From the NCBI GenBank assembly GCA_040389065.1, contig JAZKAR010000004.1, positions 1-64,000 on the forward strand: 64,000 nucleotides of DNA, read 5' to 3'. Below, piece after piece: positions 45,914 to 53,946 of this stretch (position 1 is the first letter of the stretch; each line of letters opens with the position of its first letter). Source of the DNA: JAZKAR01 sp040389065. GTDB taxonomy: Bacteria; Pseudomonadota; Gammaproteobacteria; Burkholderiales; Casimicrobiaceae. The notes below the pieces were generated by a model that was not told the DNA's origin, ran no database searches, and worked only from the letters and a program-made list of their open reading frames with translations. Made by a program: the position numbers and the translations under genes.

Positions 45914-46624
45914 ATGATGGTTTATGCACTATTACTTGCTACTGCTATTCATATAGCGGCTTTTTTTGCTTTTCAGCAGGGTTTTAAACAAGATGCGCTC
46001 AAAAAATTGACGCCATCACCCACTGAAATACAGATACATCTGTTTAAAGAGCCTAAGGTAATGACTATTTCTCCAAAGTCCATAGTGTCTAAGTCTCCTG
46101 TTTTGCCTATCAAAAAAGTTACGCCTAAACCAAAGGCGTTTTCACCTTCCCGCCCTCATCAGCAAAAGCTGCTGACTCCCATGGCTCAACCAGCCCCCAT
46201 TGTTTATTCTGCTTCTAAGCCAGAAATTACTGACAAAGCAAGCGAGCCTGCGCCTGCCGCTGAGCATGTGCCGGCAGCAGTCGAAAATGCTAATATCCCT
46301 GTTAAAAAAGCATTGCCAGCTGAAGAGGGTGTAAGCATACCTCCTAACTTTAAAGCCGCTTATCTTAATAACCCTACACCTGAATATCCTCCGCTATCAA
46401 AACGTTTAGAAGAAGAAGGTAAGGTAGTATTAGCTGTTCACGTTACGGCAGAAGGGCGCGCAGATAAGGTTAGTATTCATAAAAGTAGTGGATTCTCGGC
46501 ATTAGATGAGGTAGCACGCAAAACAGTTCTAGAGTTGTGGCGTTTTGTTCCTGCTAAACGCGGAAGCGAAGCCGTAGCGGCTTCGGTATTCGTTCCGATA
46601 GTTTTTAAAATGCCTGAAGAATAG
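45914..46624 (+). CDS. TonB family energy-transducing protein
   Basis: This 236-aa protein has one N-terminal membrane helix (VYALLLATAIHIAAFFAF), a Pro/Lys-rich periplasmic spacer and a C-terminal TonB domain. The domain has TPEYPPLSKRLEEEGKVVLAVHV, the YP motif, GRADKVSIHKSSGFSALDEVA and a final WRFVPAKRGSEAV. It would pass proton-motive force to TonB-dependent outer-membrane receptors. No exbB, exbD or receptor gene is adjacent. A GGGG ribosome site lies about 10 bp before the first ATG. A MITE is inserted 19 bp after the stop codon. Confidence 0.9.
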   Translation: MMVYALLLATAIHIAAFFAFQQGFKQDALKKLTPSPTEIQIHLFKEPKVMTISPKSIVSKSPVLPIKKVTPKPKAFSPSRPHQQKLLTPMAQPAPIVYSASKPEITDKASEPAPAAEHVPAAVENANIPVKKALPAEEGVSIPPNFKAAYLNNPTPEYPPLSKRLEEEGKVVLAVHVTAEGRADKVSIHKSSGFSALDEVARKTVLELWRFVPAKRGSEAVAASVFVPIVFKMPEE

Positions 46625-46643
46625 AAAAAGCGAAGTATTAACC

Positions 46644-46758
46644 TTAGAAGTTACGCAGTTGAGCACGACATGGGAGGCGCCCCGCATGGCAACCCAGACA
46701 ATATACGCTGTACGGAAAGTTGCCAACACGCCGAAAAAGCCTACTGCGTAACTTCTAA
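46644..46758. mobile_element. MITE-like element, 115 bp, second intact copy
   Basis: Terminal inverted repeats TTAGAAGTTACGCAGT (46644-46659) and ACTGCGTAACTTCTAA (46743-46758) match the 13479 copy. The element is flanked by a 3-bp ACC direct repeat (46641-46643 and 46759-46761). Reverse-complemented, its core shares TTGGCAACT, CGTAC and GTTGCCATGCGGGGC with the first copy. Confidence 0.85.
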
Positions 46759-46774
46759 ACCTAGAAAAAAATCG

Positions 46775-47680
46775 CTATGTATTTTCTATACTGACTGATA
46801 ATGAGTCTTGTAACGATTGAATAGATCCACCAGCCCGATAATCAAAACTTACGTTTATGATTGCACCAGCAACGACAGTTAATGGATTAGCAACGGGCAG
46901 TACTAGGTAGTGATTTAACCAATCAATTGTGGAATTTGTTTCCATTTTAATGGCTAAAATATTCTTTGTAATAAAGCGAAACGCATTTACTACACCGCCA
47001 CGTTCTATTTTGAATGAACCTTTCCAGCCAATATGAATATCAGTATCTTGGGCAAAATCTAGCATGCTATAGATGGCTGGGGCTGCCATTTCTTTTGTGC
47101 CTTCCTGAATTTCGAGGGCATTTTGAAACTGGATAATCGGTGCGTAAAACCCTTTAAAGTGGTAATCCTGCTGAAGAGGTTGTACTGCCATAATGACTGC
47201 TTCAGGAATAAATCGAGGCAGCGGGCCGCCAAAGCGTTTTAGATAGCGTTCTTTAAAGGCATTAATAACTTCCACTTGTTTTTCGCGCAGCATGGCGGTA
47301 TGAATCATTTCGCAGATAACAATATCAACCGGTTCAGGCGGAAGATACACAAACGCATCATCATGCACCACTTCAACCCGATTACCAAACGCATTCATCG
47401 ATAGTAGGCGGTTGGCTTCAGTAACAAGTTCAATATTCCATTCCACACACCATACTTTTTCAGCTTTTGTTGCAGCGAACCATGATAACGCGCCAGTTCC
47501 GCCGCCTAATTCTAAAACTTTAGCATGAGGAAAAACCACATAATCAATGGCTTCTTTAAAGCCTTTCATTCGGTATTCATCCATCAACATATTGTGATGA
47601 TAGTGAAGCGGAATAAATTGCCCGAGATATTCACTTTCATGGCGCGGTTCAAACAACGTTGTTTCGTTTTCATGATTCAT
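46775..47680 (-). CDS. SAM-dependent methyltransferase, PRMT-like
   Basis: This 301-aa class I methyltransferase has the SAM-binding glycine loop VLELGGGTGALSWFAA, the second-strand acidic residue in VWCVEWNIELV and VVHDDAFVYLP. The upstream DEYRMKGFKEAI and the CEMIHTAMLREKQVEVINAF segment resemble protein arginine methyltransferases: the latter places two Glu about nine residues apart, like the PRMT double-E loop. The C-terminal half is beta-rich, as in PRMTs. The substrate is unknown. The frame starts at 47713, but the ATG at 47680 (MNHENETTLF) has GGAG 8 bp upstream and was chosen. Confidence 0.8.
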   Translation of the reverse strand: MNHENETTLFEPRHESEYLGQFIPLHYHHNMLMDEYRMKGFKEAIDYVVFPHAKVLELGGGTGALSWFAATKAEKVWCVEWNIELVTEANRLLSMNAFGNRVEVVHDDAFVYLPPEPVDIVICEMIHTAMLREKQVEVINAFKERYLKRFGGPLPRFIPEAVIMAVQPLQQDYHFKGFYAPIIQFQNALEIQEGTKEMAAPAIYSMLDFAQDTDIHIGWKGSFKIERGGVVNAFRFITKNILAIKMETNSTIDWLNHYLVLPVANPLTVVAGAIINVSFDYRAGGSIQSLQDSLSVSIENT

Positions 47681-47837
47681 GGGAAATCTCCAAAATAATA
47701 AAACCGCGTACAAAGCAAAAATGAAGTTGAATCAATAAGCCTTATGTTGAGTAGAGGCGCTAGTGAATATAAATTCTCTTTCGCTAACAAAAGGTTAATG
47801 TATACCCTGATCTATATTACTCAACAGATGTTTTGTT

Positions 47838-47994
47838 CCCTCGCCCCTTGAGGGCTAGGGTGAGGGGGCTGGTAAATAAACTACGCAAGCGAGTGTGTTT
47901 ACCTTTGTTTTTTTAAATGTATGCATTCAAAAAAAAATTTTTAGGTAATCCAATCACCCCCTCATCCTAACCTTCTCCCTCGAGGGGAGAAGGA
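47838..47994. repeat. REP/MITE-like GAGGG inverted repeat
   Basis: CCCTCGCCCCTTGAGGGCTA and GGGTGAGGGGG at the left end are answered by CCCCCTCATCC and CTCCCTCGAGGGGAGAAGG at the right, with about 85 bp between them. This motif (CCCTCACCCTAACCCTCTCCC type) is scattered in many proteobacterial genomes. The element fills most of the gap 47714-48075, which has no gene. Confidence 0.65.
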
Positions 47995-48075
47995 ACTAGA
48001 TAGGTGCGTAGTGTTAGCCTTCAAGAGGAAAAAACTAAACATAAACGAAGAGTTTTGCGTTTACCCTGAATAAGA

Positions 48076-48993
48076 TTATTTCGACGCTAAAGGCGCCTGA
48101 CGGGATAAGTAGATACCCCCTAAAAGCAGTGCACCGCCTGCCATTTGTAGCGGGGAAATACTTTCATGAAACAATACCCAGGCAGCAATCGCGGCGGTTA
48201 ATGGTTGTATTAATAAGCCAACGGAAGATAATGCAGCTGGTAAGTGCGCAGACGCGTAAGCAATAACGGTTTGCCCGCCTATTTGAGCGATAAGCGCCAA
48301 GCTTAGCAGCGGTAGCCAACCTGATAGTTGTGAAGGGAAAAAAGCGCCTGAAGAAAGAAGGGCAAAGGGCAGTAATATAAGTGCAGTAATGGTGGTACTC
48401 CAGGCCATTAAGCGAGGGGTAGTATAGTAATGACGAGCCTCTTTAACAGAGAGCTGATAGCCAGCATAAAAAAGAGCGCTTAATAAGCCTAAAATATCAC
48501 CCATTGCGTGGTGTGGCATTGGTAGCGCATGGTTATCTTTTCCTAATACAAGCATAGCCGCGCCTAGCAAGGCTACGCCTAACCCGATTAAAAAAGAACG
48601 CGCAAACCTTACCTTGTATACTTTCCACATGAATAGAGCAATAAAAACAGGCGCTAAATTTGAAAGCAATGTTGCCTTCGCTACACTTGTGTAATGTAAC
48701 GCTTCGTGCCACAACCCCATATCTCCTGCAAAATACATGCCTGACCACGCAAGTACCGGAGTAAATGAAGTACGTGATGGCCCTTGTGCCGGAGAAGGAG
48801 TACGTATTGCCCAAAGCCATAAAAAAGGTGCAGCTAAGATCATTCGCCAGAAAGCAGAGGCAATAGGGTTAACGTCTGAAAGTCGCATAAAAATTCCAGC
48901 GAACCCAATAGCGGTTCCCCCAATGAGTAACGCGATAAAAGGCAATAAAGGAAGCGTGTGTGAAGCGGTGTGGGCAGAGCTGTTTTTTTGCAT
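48076..48993 (-). CDS. EamA/DMT family permease
   Basis: This 305-aa inner-membrane protein has about ten transmembrane helices and two EamA repeats. The first has IGFAGIFMRLSDVNPIASAFWRMILAAPF, the second GQTVIAYASAHLPAALSSVGLLIQPLTAAIAAWVLFHESI. This is the drug/metabolite transporter superfamily, usually exporters of amino acids or metabolites. The substrate cannot be read from sequence. It diverges from the McrBC island with 214 bp between. Confidence 0.9.
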   Translation of the reverse strand: MQKNSSAHTASHTLPLLPFIALLIGGTAIGFAGIFMRLSDVNPIASAFWRMILAAPFLWLWAIRTPSPAQGPSRTSFTPVLAWSGMYFAGDMGLWHEALHYTSVAKATLLSNLAPVFIALFMWKVYKVRFARSFLIGLGVALLGAAMLVLGKDNHALPMPHHAMGDILGLLSALFYAGYQLSVKEARHYYTTPRLMAWSTTITALILLPFALLSSGAFFPSQLSGWLPLLSLALIAQIGGQTVIAYASAHLPAALSSVGLLIQPLTAAIAAWVLFHESISPLQMAGGALLLGGIYLSRQAPLASK

Positions 48994-49207
48994 AGTAGGC
49001 GATTTAGAAAGTTCTAAAAGACGTTAACCTACATTAATATACAGGATTATGAACGCGCTGCTTTATGTTATAGAGGAATATTTTTATAAGCGTGTGTCTA
49101 TCAAATGGCAACCGTATTTAGCGTTGAAATGCATGACAAGCTTAAATAAAGCACCCGCTTTTTTGAGGACTAACTAATGATTATTTTTTTGCTACAGGCT
49201 ATCGTTC

Positions 49208-50626
49208 ATGAGCTATAGCGACGACACAATTCAGAATCTTATCTTTTACGGCCCACCCGGTACAGGTAAGACATTTGCTTTACAGCAACTCGTTAAGGAT
49301 GTGTATACCGAAACAGTTGAAGAAATAACGCAAGAAGAATGGCAGGCCTTACAAATCTACGAACATATTCGTTCGCTAAAGTGGTGGGAGGTGCTGGCAG
49401 TAGCTTTGTATGAGTTAGGTGCTGTAGATACTATAGGTGCTGAAGCTGGTGATACGCACACGCTTGTTAATGTTAAAGTTCCTCAACTATCTGAACACCC
49501 CTACGTAGTGGCTGTGGCAGAAGCTAAAGGGCATGCTGGCGCTATTTTATCGAATGTACGGCAAAGCCTTACCTTTCATACTATTCAATCGTCAACAACA
49601 GTATTGAATCAACAGCCACGCTATACACCTCAACTTTTTGATAAAACAGAATCAGCCTGCTGGTATTTAGTCGAAGGGTGGGAAGAGCACGCTGCCTATT
49701 TAAAAGAGTTGGTGGATGCACTTAAACAAGGCCCAGTAAAAAAATCGATGACGTTTCAACGTTATGAGTTTGTTACGTTTCATCCTTCGTATGGATATGA
49801 AGAGTTTGTAGAAGGGCTGCGCCCCGTAGTAGGAAAAGCAGGCCAGATTCGTTACGAAATTCAACCCGGTCTTTTTCTGCGTTTATGCGAGCGTGCCAGG
49901 CGAGACCCTCTGCATCGCTATGCGATGATGATTGATGAGATCAATCGAGGGAATATCAGTAAGATATTTGGCGAATTAATGACGCTTATAGAAGCGGATA
50001 AGCGCGAAGGTGCTGCGCAAGCTGTATCTGTCACGCTACCGTATTCGGGTAAAACGTTTACGGTGCCCGCTAATGTTGATGTTATTGGTACGATGAATAC
50101 GGCAGATCGTTCGCTGGCATTAATGGATATGGCGTTACGCCGCCGTTTTGAGTTTATTGAAAAAATGCCTCAGCCTGACATTCTAAAAGGGCTGATTATT
50201 CACCAAGAAGAAGTTGATATTGATATTCAGCAATTGTTAAACATTCTAAATAAAAGAATAGAAGTATTGTATGACCGTGAGCATACGTTAGGTCATGCCT
50301 ATTTTACTGGGTTGATGCAGTTAGATGCTACGCAACAATTTAAAGCATTAGGTGACATTTTTAAAAATAAAATTCTTCCCTTACTTCAAGAGTATTTTTT
50401 TGAGGACTGGCAAAAAATTCGCTGGGTATTAGGCGATAATCAGAAAACGAATCTCCAATTGCAGTTTGTTCAAGAGTTTCGGCAGGAAGAAGATTTAGTG
50501 GAATTATTTGGGCGCGATCATGAGTTGAATCCCTATACTGCGCATGTGCGTTATCAGGTAAATAATGAGAGTTTTAATAAAGTAGAGGCATATATTGGGG
50601 TTTATGCGAGCGTTATTTATGATTAA
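49208..50626 (+). CDS. mcrB: McrB-like AAA+ GTPase subunit of a methyl-directed restriction system
   Basis: This 472-aa protein is the motor of an McrBC-type enzyme that cuts methylated DNA. Walker A is GPPGTGKTF at about 15-23. After an insertion, FVTFHPSYGYEEFVEGLRP, Walker B MMIDEINRGNISKIFGEL and the McrB signature IGTMNTADRSLALMDMALRRRFEF follow, and GHAYF lies downstream. It starts directly with the AAA domain, so the N-terminal DNA-recognition domain of E. coli McrB is missing; a DUF-type insert of about 100 residues between Walker A and FHPSYGYEEF may do that job. mcrC is not adjacent: a ParDE pair and an exported protein lie between them. Confidence 0.92.
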   Translation: MSYSDDTIQNLIFYGPPGTGKTFALQQLVKDVYTETVEEITQEEWQALQIYEHIRSLKWWEVLAVALYELGAVDTIGAEAGDTHTLVNVKVPQLSEHPYVVAVAEAKGHAGAILSNVRQSLTFHTIQSSTTVLNQQPRYTPQLFDKTESACWYLVEGWEEHAAYLKELVDALKQGPVKKSMTFQRYEFVTFHPSYGYEEFVEGLRPVVGKAGQIRYEIQPGLFLRLCERARRDPLHRYAMMIDEINRGNISKIFGELMTLIEADKREGAAQAVSVTLPYSGKTFTVPANVDVIGTMNTADRSLALMDMALRRRFEFIEKMPQPDILKGLIIHQEEVDIDIQQLLNILNKRIEVLYDREHTLGHAYFTGLMQLDATQQFKALGDIFKNKILPLLQEYFFEDWQKIRWVLGDNQKTNLQLQFVQEFRQEEDLVELFGRDHELNPYTAHVRYQVNNESFNKVEAYIGVYASVIYD

Positions 50627-50697
50627 TTTTATTGAATAGGCTTTTTTTTGCAAAATTTGTCATACTTAAAGACATATTTTTCTTGGAGAATAAATCC

Positions 50698-50970
50698 ATG
50701 ACGACAATGAATATTTCCCGGCCAGATTCACTTAAAAAATTTCTTGATACGCAGGTTCAAAGCCGAGGTTATAGTACTTCGAGTGAATATGTTCGAGAGT
50801 TGATTCGGAATGATCAAGTTTGCCAAACAGAGCAAAGCTTGGCAGCATTAATGATTGAGGGTTTGGAGTCAGGGCTGGCTATTCCTGTGAGCCAAGACTA
50901 TTGGAGAAATAAACGAGAGGCGCTTAAAAAGCGAACGGCAAATAATGAAGCCTACTCATATTTTCCTTAA
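50698..50970 (+). CDS. ParD-like antitoxin (type II TA)
   Basis: This 90-aa antitoxin has an N-terminal ribbon-helix-helix (MNISRPDSLKKFLDTQVQSR, GYSTSSEYVRELIRND) as in the ParD/CC2985 family. Its flexible C-terminus (SQDYWRNKREALKKRT) would wrap the toxin. The ATG at 50698 has GGAG about 8 bp upstream; the longer open frame from 50632 has no ribosome site. It overlaps the ParE gene by 26 bp, the usual coupling. The pair lies 72 bp after mcrB and before mcrC. Confidence 0.9.
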   Translation: MTTMNISRPDSLKKFLDTQVQSRGYSTSSEYVRELIRNDQVCQTEQSLAALMIEGLESGLAIPVSQDYWRNKREALKKRTANNEAYSYFP

Positions 50971-51262
50971 AGCTGATGCTAAAATTAATGCGTTTGCAGA
51001 TTATATTGCGAGTGAAAACATTGATGCGTCCATGCGCTTTCTGGAAGCCATAGAAAAAACGTTTGATAACCTTAATCAGCATCCTGGGATCGGTTCTACT
51101 CGTTACGCTCATTTGCCATTACTTGAAGGGTTGCGGGTATGGGCAGTCTCAGGGTTTGAAAACTATCTTATTTTTTATATTGAAAGATCTACCCATGTAG
51201 ATGTTTTGCGCATTCTTCATGGGGCGCGTGATATTCCTATAGCGCTTAGAGAAGCTTATTAA
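50945..51262 (+). CDS. ParE-like toxin (type II TA)
   Basis: This 105-aa RelE/ParE superfamily toxin has the family pattern: AKINAFADYIASENIDASMRFLEAIEKTFDNL, HPGIGSTRY, LLEGLRVWAVSGFENYLIFY and VLRILHGARDIP. ParE toxins target DNA gyrase in studied cases. The gene starts inside the antitoxin gene, so expression is coupled. The pair may stabilise this defence island. Confidence 0.92.
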   Translation: MKPTHIFLKADAKINAFADYIASENIDASMRFLEAIEKTFDNLNQHPGIGSTRYAHLPLLEGLRVWAVSGFENYLIFYIERSTHVDVLRILHGARDIPIALREAY

Positions 51263-51295
51263 GCTAGCTATCGACTCATTCTTAAGAGAAAAGAA

Positions 51296-52054
51296 ATGAC
51301 CCTTTTAAAAAATAAATTTCAGTACGTTTCGATAATGTATCTATTTTTACTAGGAATGAGTTGCTCCGCTTTGGCAGCAGAGAATAAAGAGTTTGCTCAG
51401 CAACCGCGTTATCAGGAGTTGAAAGAAGTTATTAATCAGCATACAGGCTTTGCTCATCTGACTCGCGGCATGAATCGATATACGATTGAAGCATTAAGAA
51501 ATAAAGTAACAGAAGCTGATATCCCTGTTTTAAAAGCCTTAACAGAGGATGAAGATAATGTCACCCGCATGACTGCAACCGAAGTGCTTTTAAAAATGGG
51601 TATCAAACATACACCCTCTCCAGTTTCGCCACCAGGAAGTCAATCAACAACATACCAGCACTATCAACACTCTCAAAGAAGAGGGTATTCGCGCATTCTG
51701 CCAGCTGACTTCATGGTATATGTGAACAATAACACGGTTATCAATCATCCTTCTCCTGGTTTTCAGCCGACCATATTAAAAACTGTGAATCAATTTTTAG
51801 GAAACCCTGGAGGATATATTGCCTGTTATTCGCACATAAATCAGGGTAGCGCTTATGGCGTAGGTGGCGACATTTATGTAATGGGGCAAATAAGATTACC
51901 AGGCAATTACCAAGGTAGAATATTTCAGCCCGAGCATTATGAAGGCAAAGATATTAGTCAGGCGAATGAATTTAAAATGATGTGTTCTAAGCATTTTCCT
52001 GCTTGCCAACATAGCTGTTGGGCAGGAGGCGATACTGGAGGGTGGGGCAGATAA
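51296..52054 (+). CDS. Exported protein of unknown function inside the McrBC locus
   Basis: I do not recognise this 252-aa protein. A signal peptide (SIMYLFLLGMSCSALAAENK) is clear. A helical N-terminal region (about 35-105; FAHLTRGMNRYTIEALRNKV, DIPVLKALTEDEDNVTRMTATEVLLKMG) resembles a HEAT-like repeat. After a Pro/Ser/Gln-rich linker, the C-terminal part has Cys and Gly (GGYIACYSHINQGS; MCSKHFPACQHSCWAGGD) and may form disulfides. A periplasmic protein between mcrB and mcrC is unexpected. It is 33 bp after parE and 7 bp before mcrC, so it is likely co-transcribed. Confidence 0.72.
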   Translation: MTLLKNKFQYVSIMYLFLLGMSCSALAAENKEFAQQPRYQELKEVINQHTGFAHLTRGMNRYTIEALRNKVTEADIPVLKALTEDEDNVTRMTATEVLLKMGIKHTPSPVSPPGSQSTTYQHYQHSQRRGYSRILPADFMVYVNNNTVINHPSPGFQPTILKTVNQFLGNPGGYIACYSHINQGSAYGVGGDIYVMGQIRLPGNYQGRIFQPEHYEGKDISQANEFKMMCSKHFPACQHSCWAGGDTGGWGR

Positions 52055-52061
52055 ATCTAAA

Positions 52062-53357
52062 ATGAGTGTTTTAACAACCCTTTTTGAGTTTGATACCGTC
52101 GTAAATGCTGCGGAAGGCTCTGCTGCCAATGGTGTGCCTCCTCAAGTATTTGCCTGGTTAGAGGCGCAATGCTTAAAGTGCCGTGAAGAAGAGGGTACGC
52201 AATGGATTCGCTTGACTCAACGATCAGGCCGTCGGGCAATTCAGTTTACGCAGTATGTAGGTGTTATTCGAGCACCGTGCGGATACCAGATCGAAATCTT
52301 ACCTAAAATTGCTAAACAGTCGCATAACACTCATCAAGCGCGTAAGTGGCTAACTCACATGGTGCAATGTTTACTAGGGTTTCGTCATATTCAACATGAT
52401 GAGGCAGATAGTCATGTTGTGCGTATGCCTTTATTGGAAGTATTTATTCAGCAATTTTTAGGTGCCGTTCAAACTCTAGTGAAATCAGGCTTGCGTAGCG
52501 ATTATGCCGACCGGCAAGATAATTTGCCGCAATGTCGCGGTAAACTTTTATTAGCGCAGCATCTTCGGTTGAATACTGTAAGAAGCGATCGTTTTTTTAC
52601 AGCTCATCATGATTTTTCGCCAGACAGAGCAGAAAATCGATTATTGCATACAGCATTACGATCGCTTCTTTCTATCAGCCAAGTTCAAGAACACCAACAA
52701 TTAGCACGAGAGCTATGCTTTATCTTTAATGATGTTCCTTACTCGCGCTCGGTAGAGCATGATAGCCAGTGTATACGACTTGATCATGGTATGCGTTACT
52801 ATGAGCGCGCACTCGATTGGGCATTGTTACTATTGAGAGGAACAAGCCCTTTGTTAGGGCATGGCTCAATGCGTGCTCCTTCGTTATTATTCCCTATGGA
52901 GGCGCTTTTTGAAGCCTATGTGGCTTATTATCTGCCTAAGCAGCTGGAGCAGGGGTTTTATCTAAAAACACAGGCCAATAGTCGCTATCTTGTAGAACAC
53001 CAGGCTAAACGTTGGTTTAAAATGAAACCAGATTTTTTGGTGAAAGATAACAATCATGTGCCGCGCCTGTTGTTAGATGCCAAGTGGAAGCTGCTTGATG
53101 CACGTAATAAGCGCGAAAAATATAATATTAGCCAGGGTGATTTGTATCAGCTTTATGCTTACGGTCAGCATTATCTTGAGGGTAAAGGCGATATGGTGCT
53201 TATTTATCCTAAAACCGAAGCGTTTGATCAACCCTTGCCTGTTTTTCGTTTTCCTCAAACTGAGCATTTAAGATTATGGGCATTACCGTTTTGTTTAGAG
53301 CATCGCAAATTGTTATTGCCTGATGCTATTTCCCTAACACATTTATTTTCACATTAA
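52062..53357 (+). CDS. mcrC: McrC-like nuclease subunit
   Basis: This 431-aa protein is the nuclease partner of McrB. The N-terminal part (ITEILPKIA-like YQIEILPKIAKQ; WLTHMVQCLLGF) matches the McrC family, and RGKLLLAQHLRLN follows. The C-terminal PD-(D/E)XK nuclease core reads MKPDFLVKDN then LLLDAKWKLLD, with YNISQGDLYQLYAYG as the downstream Gln helix. All catalytic positions are intact. The ATG at 52062 is 7 bp after the preceding gene and the ribosome site is weak, suggesting coupling. yaeQ follows after 8 bp. Confidence 0.92.
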   Translation: MSVLTTLFEFDTVVNAAEGSAANGVPPQVFAWLEAQCLKCREEEGTQWIRLTQRSGRRAIQFTQYVGVIRAPCGYQIEILPKIAKQSHNTHQARKWLTHMVQCLLGFRHIQHDEADSHVVRMPLLEVFIQQFLGAVQTLVKSGLRSDYADRQDNLPQCRGKLLLAQHLRLNTVRSDRFFTAHHDFSPDRAENRLLHTALRSLLSISQVQEHQQLARELCFIFNDVPYSRSVEHDSQCIRLDHGMRYYERALDWALLLLRGTSPLLGHGSMRAPSLLFPMEALFEAYVAYYLPKQLEQGFYLKTQANSRYLVEHQAKRWFKMKPDFLVKDNNHVPRLLLDAKWKLLDARNKREKYNISQGDLYQLYAYGQHYLEGKGDMVLIYPKTEAFDQPLPVFRFPQTEHLRLWALPFCLEHRKLLLPDAISLTHLFSH

Positions 53358-53365
53358 AGAAAACT

Positions 53366-53917
53366 ATGGCTCTCAAAGCAACGATTTTTAAAGCAGATCT
53401 TCAGATTTCTGATATGAACCGGCATTATTACCATACTCATTCTCTTACAGTTGCCCAACATCCTTCTGAAACTGATGAGCGGGTAATGGTACGTTTATTA
53501 GCGTTTGCATGCCATGCTGATGAGGCGCTTACGTTTACGAAGGGCATTGCTGAAGCCGATGAGCCTGATCTTTGGCATAAAGATTTAACAGGAGTGATTA
53601 AGCTTTGGATTGAAATTGGTCAACCTGATGAGCGGCGAATACTCAAGGCATGCGGGCGTTCAGAACAGGTCGTTATCTATACCTATAGCAGCCATAGCGA
53701 TATTTGGTGGAAGCAACTAAGCAGCAAATTAGCGCGAGTAAAGAATCTTACAGTGATGAATTTACCCGAACGCCTCAGTAAACAATTAGCAGCATTGGCT
53801 CAGCGTTCAATGCAGTTGCAATGCACGATACAAGAAGAGCAAATTTGGTTCTCAAATGGCAATGAAACGCTTCAAATTGAATTTGAAACGCTTCAAATGC
53901 CAGCTAATAAAAATTAA
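53366..53917 (+). CDS. yaeQ: YaeQ family protein
   Basis: This 183-aa protein matches YaeQ closely: it begins MALKATIFKADLQISDMNRHYY, then VAQHPSETDERVMVRLLAFACHA, EPDLWHKDLTGVIKLWIEIGQPDERRILKACGRS and VMNLPERLSKQLAAL. YaeQ has a PD-(D/E)XK-like fold; its function is unclear, though it has been linked to RfaH suppression in E. coli. It follows mcrC with an 8-bp gap and is probably its last operon member. Confidence 0.94.
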   Translation: MALKATIFKADLQISDMNRHYYHTHSLTVAQHPSETDERVMVRLLAFACHADEALTFTKGIAEADEPDLWHKDLTGVIKLWIEIGQPDERRILKACGRSEQVVIYTYSSHSDIWWKQLSSKLARVKNLTVMNLPERLSKQLAALAQRSMQLQCTIQEEQIWFSNGNETLQIEFETLQMPANKN

Positions 53918-53946
53918 GAAAAGCAATTAATCGCACGAAAAATAGT

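Noticed and set aside
53073..53271. Frames on both strands inside mcrC
   Set aside because: Shadows of mcrC with no supporting signals.
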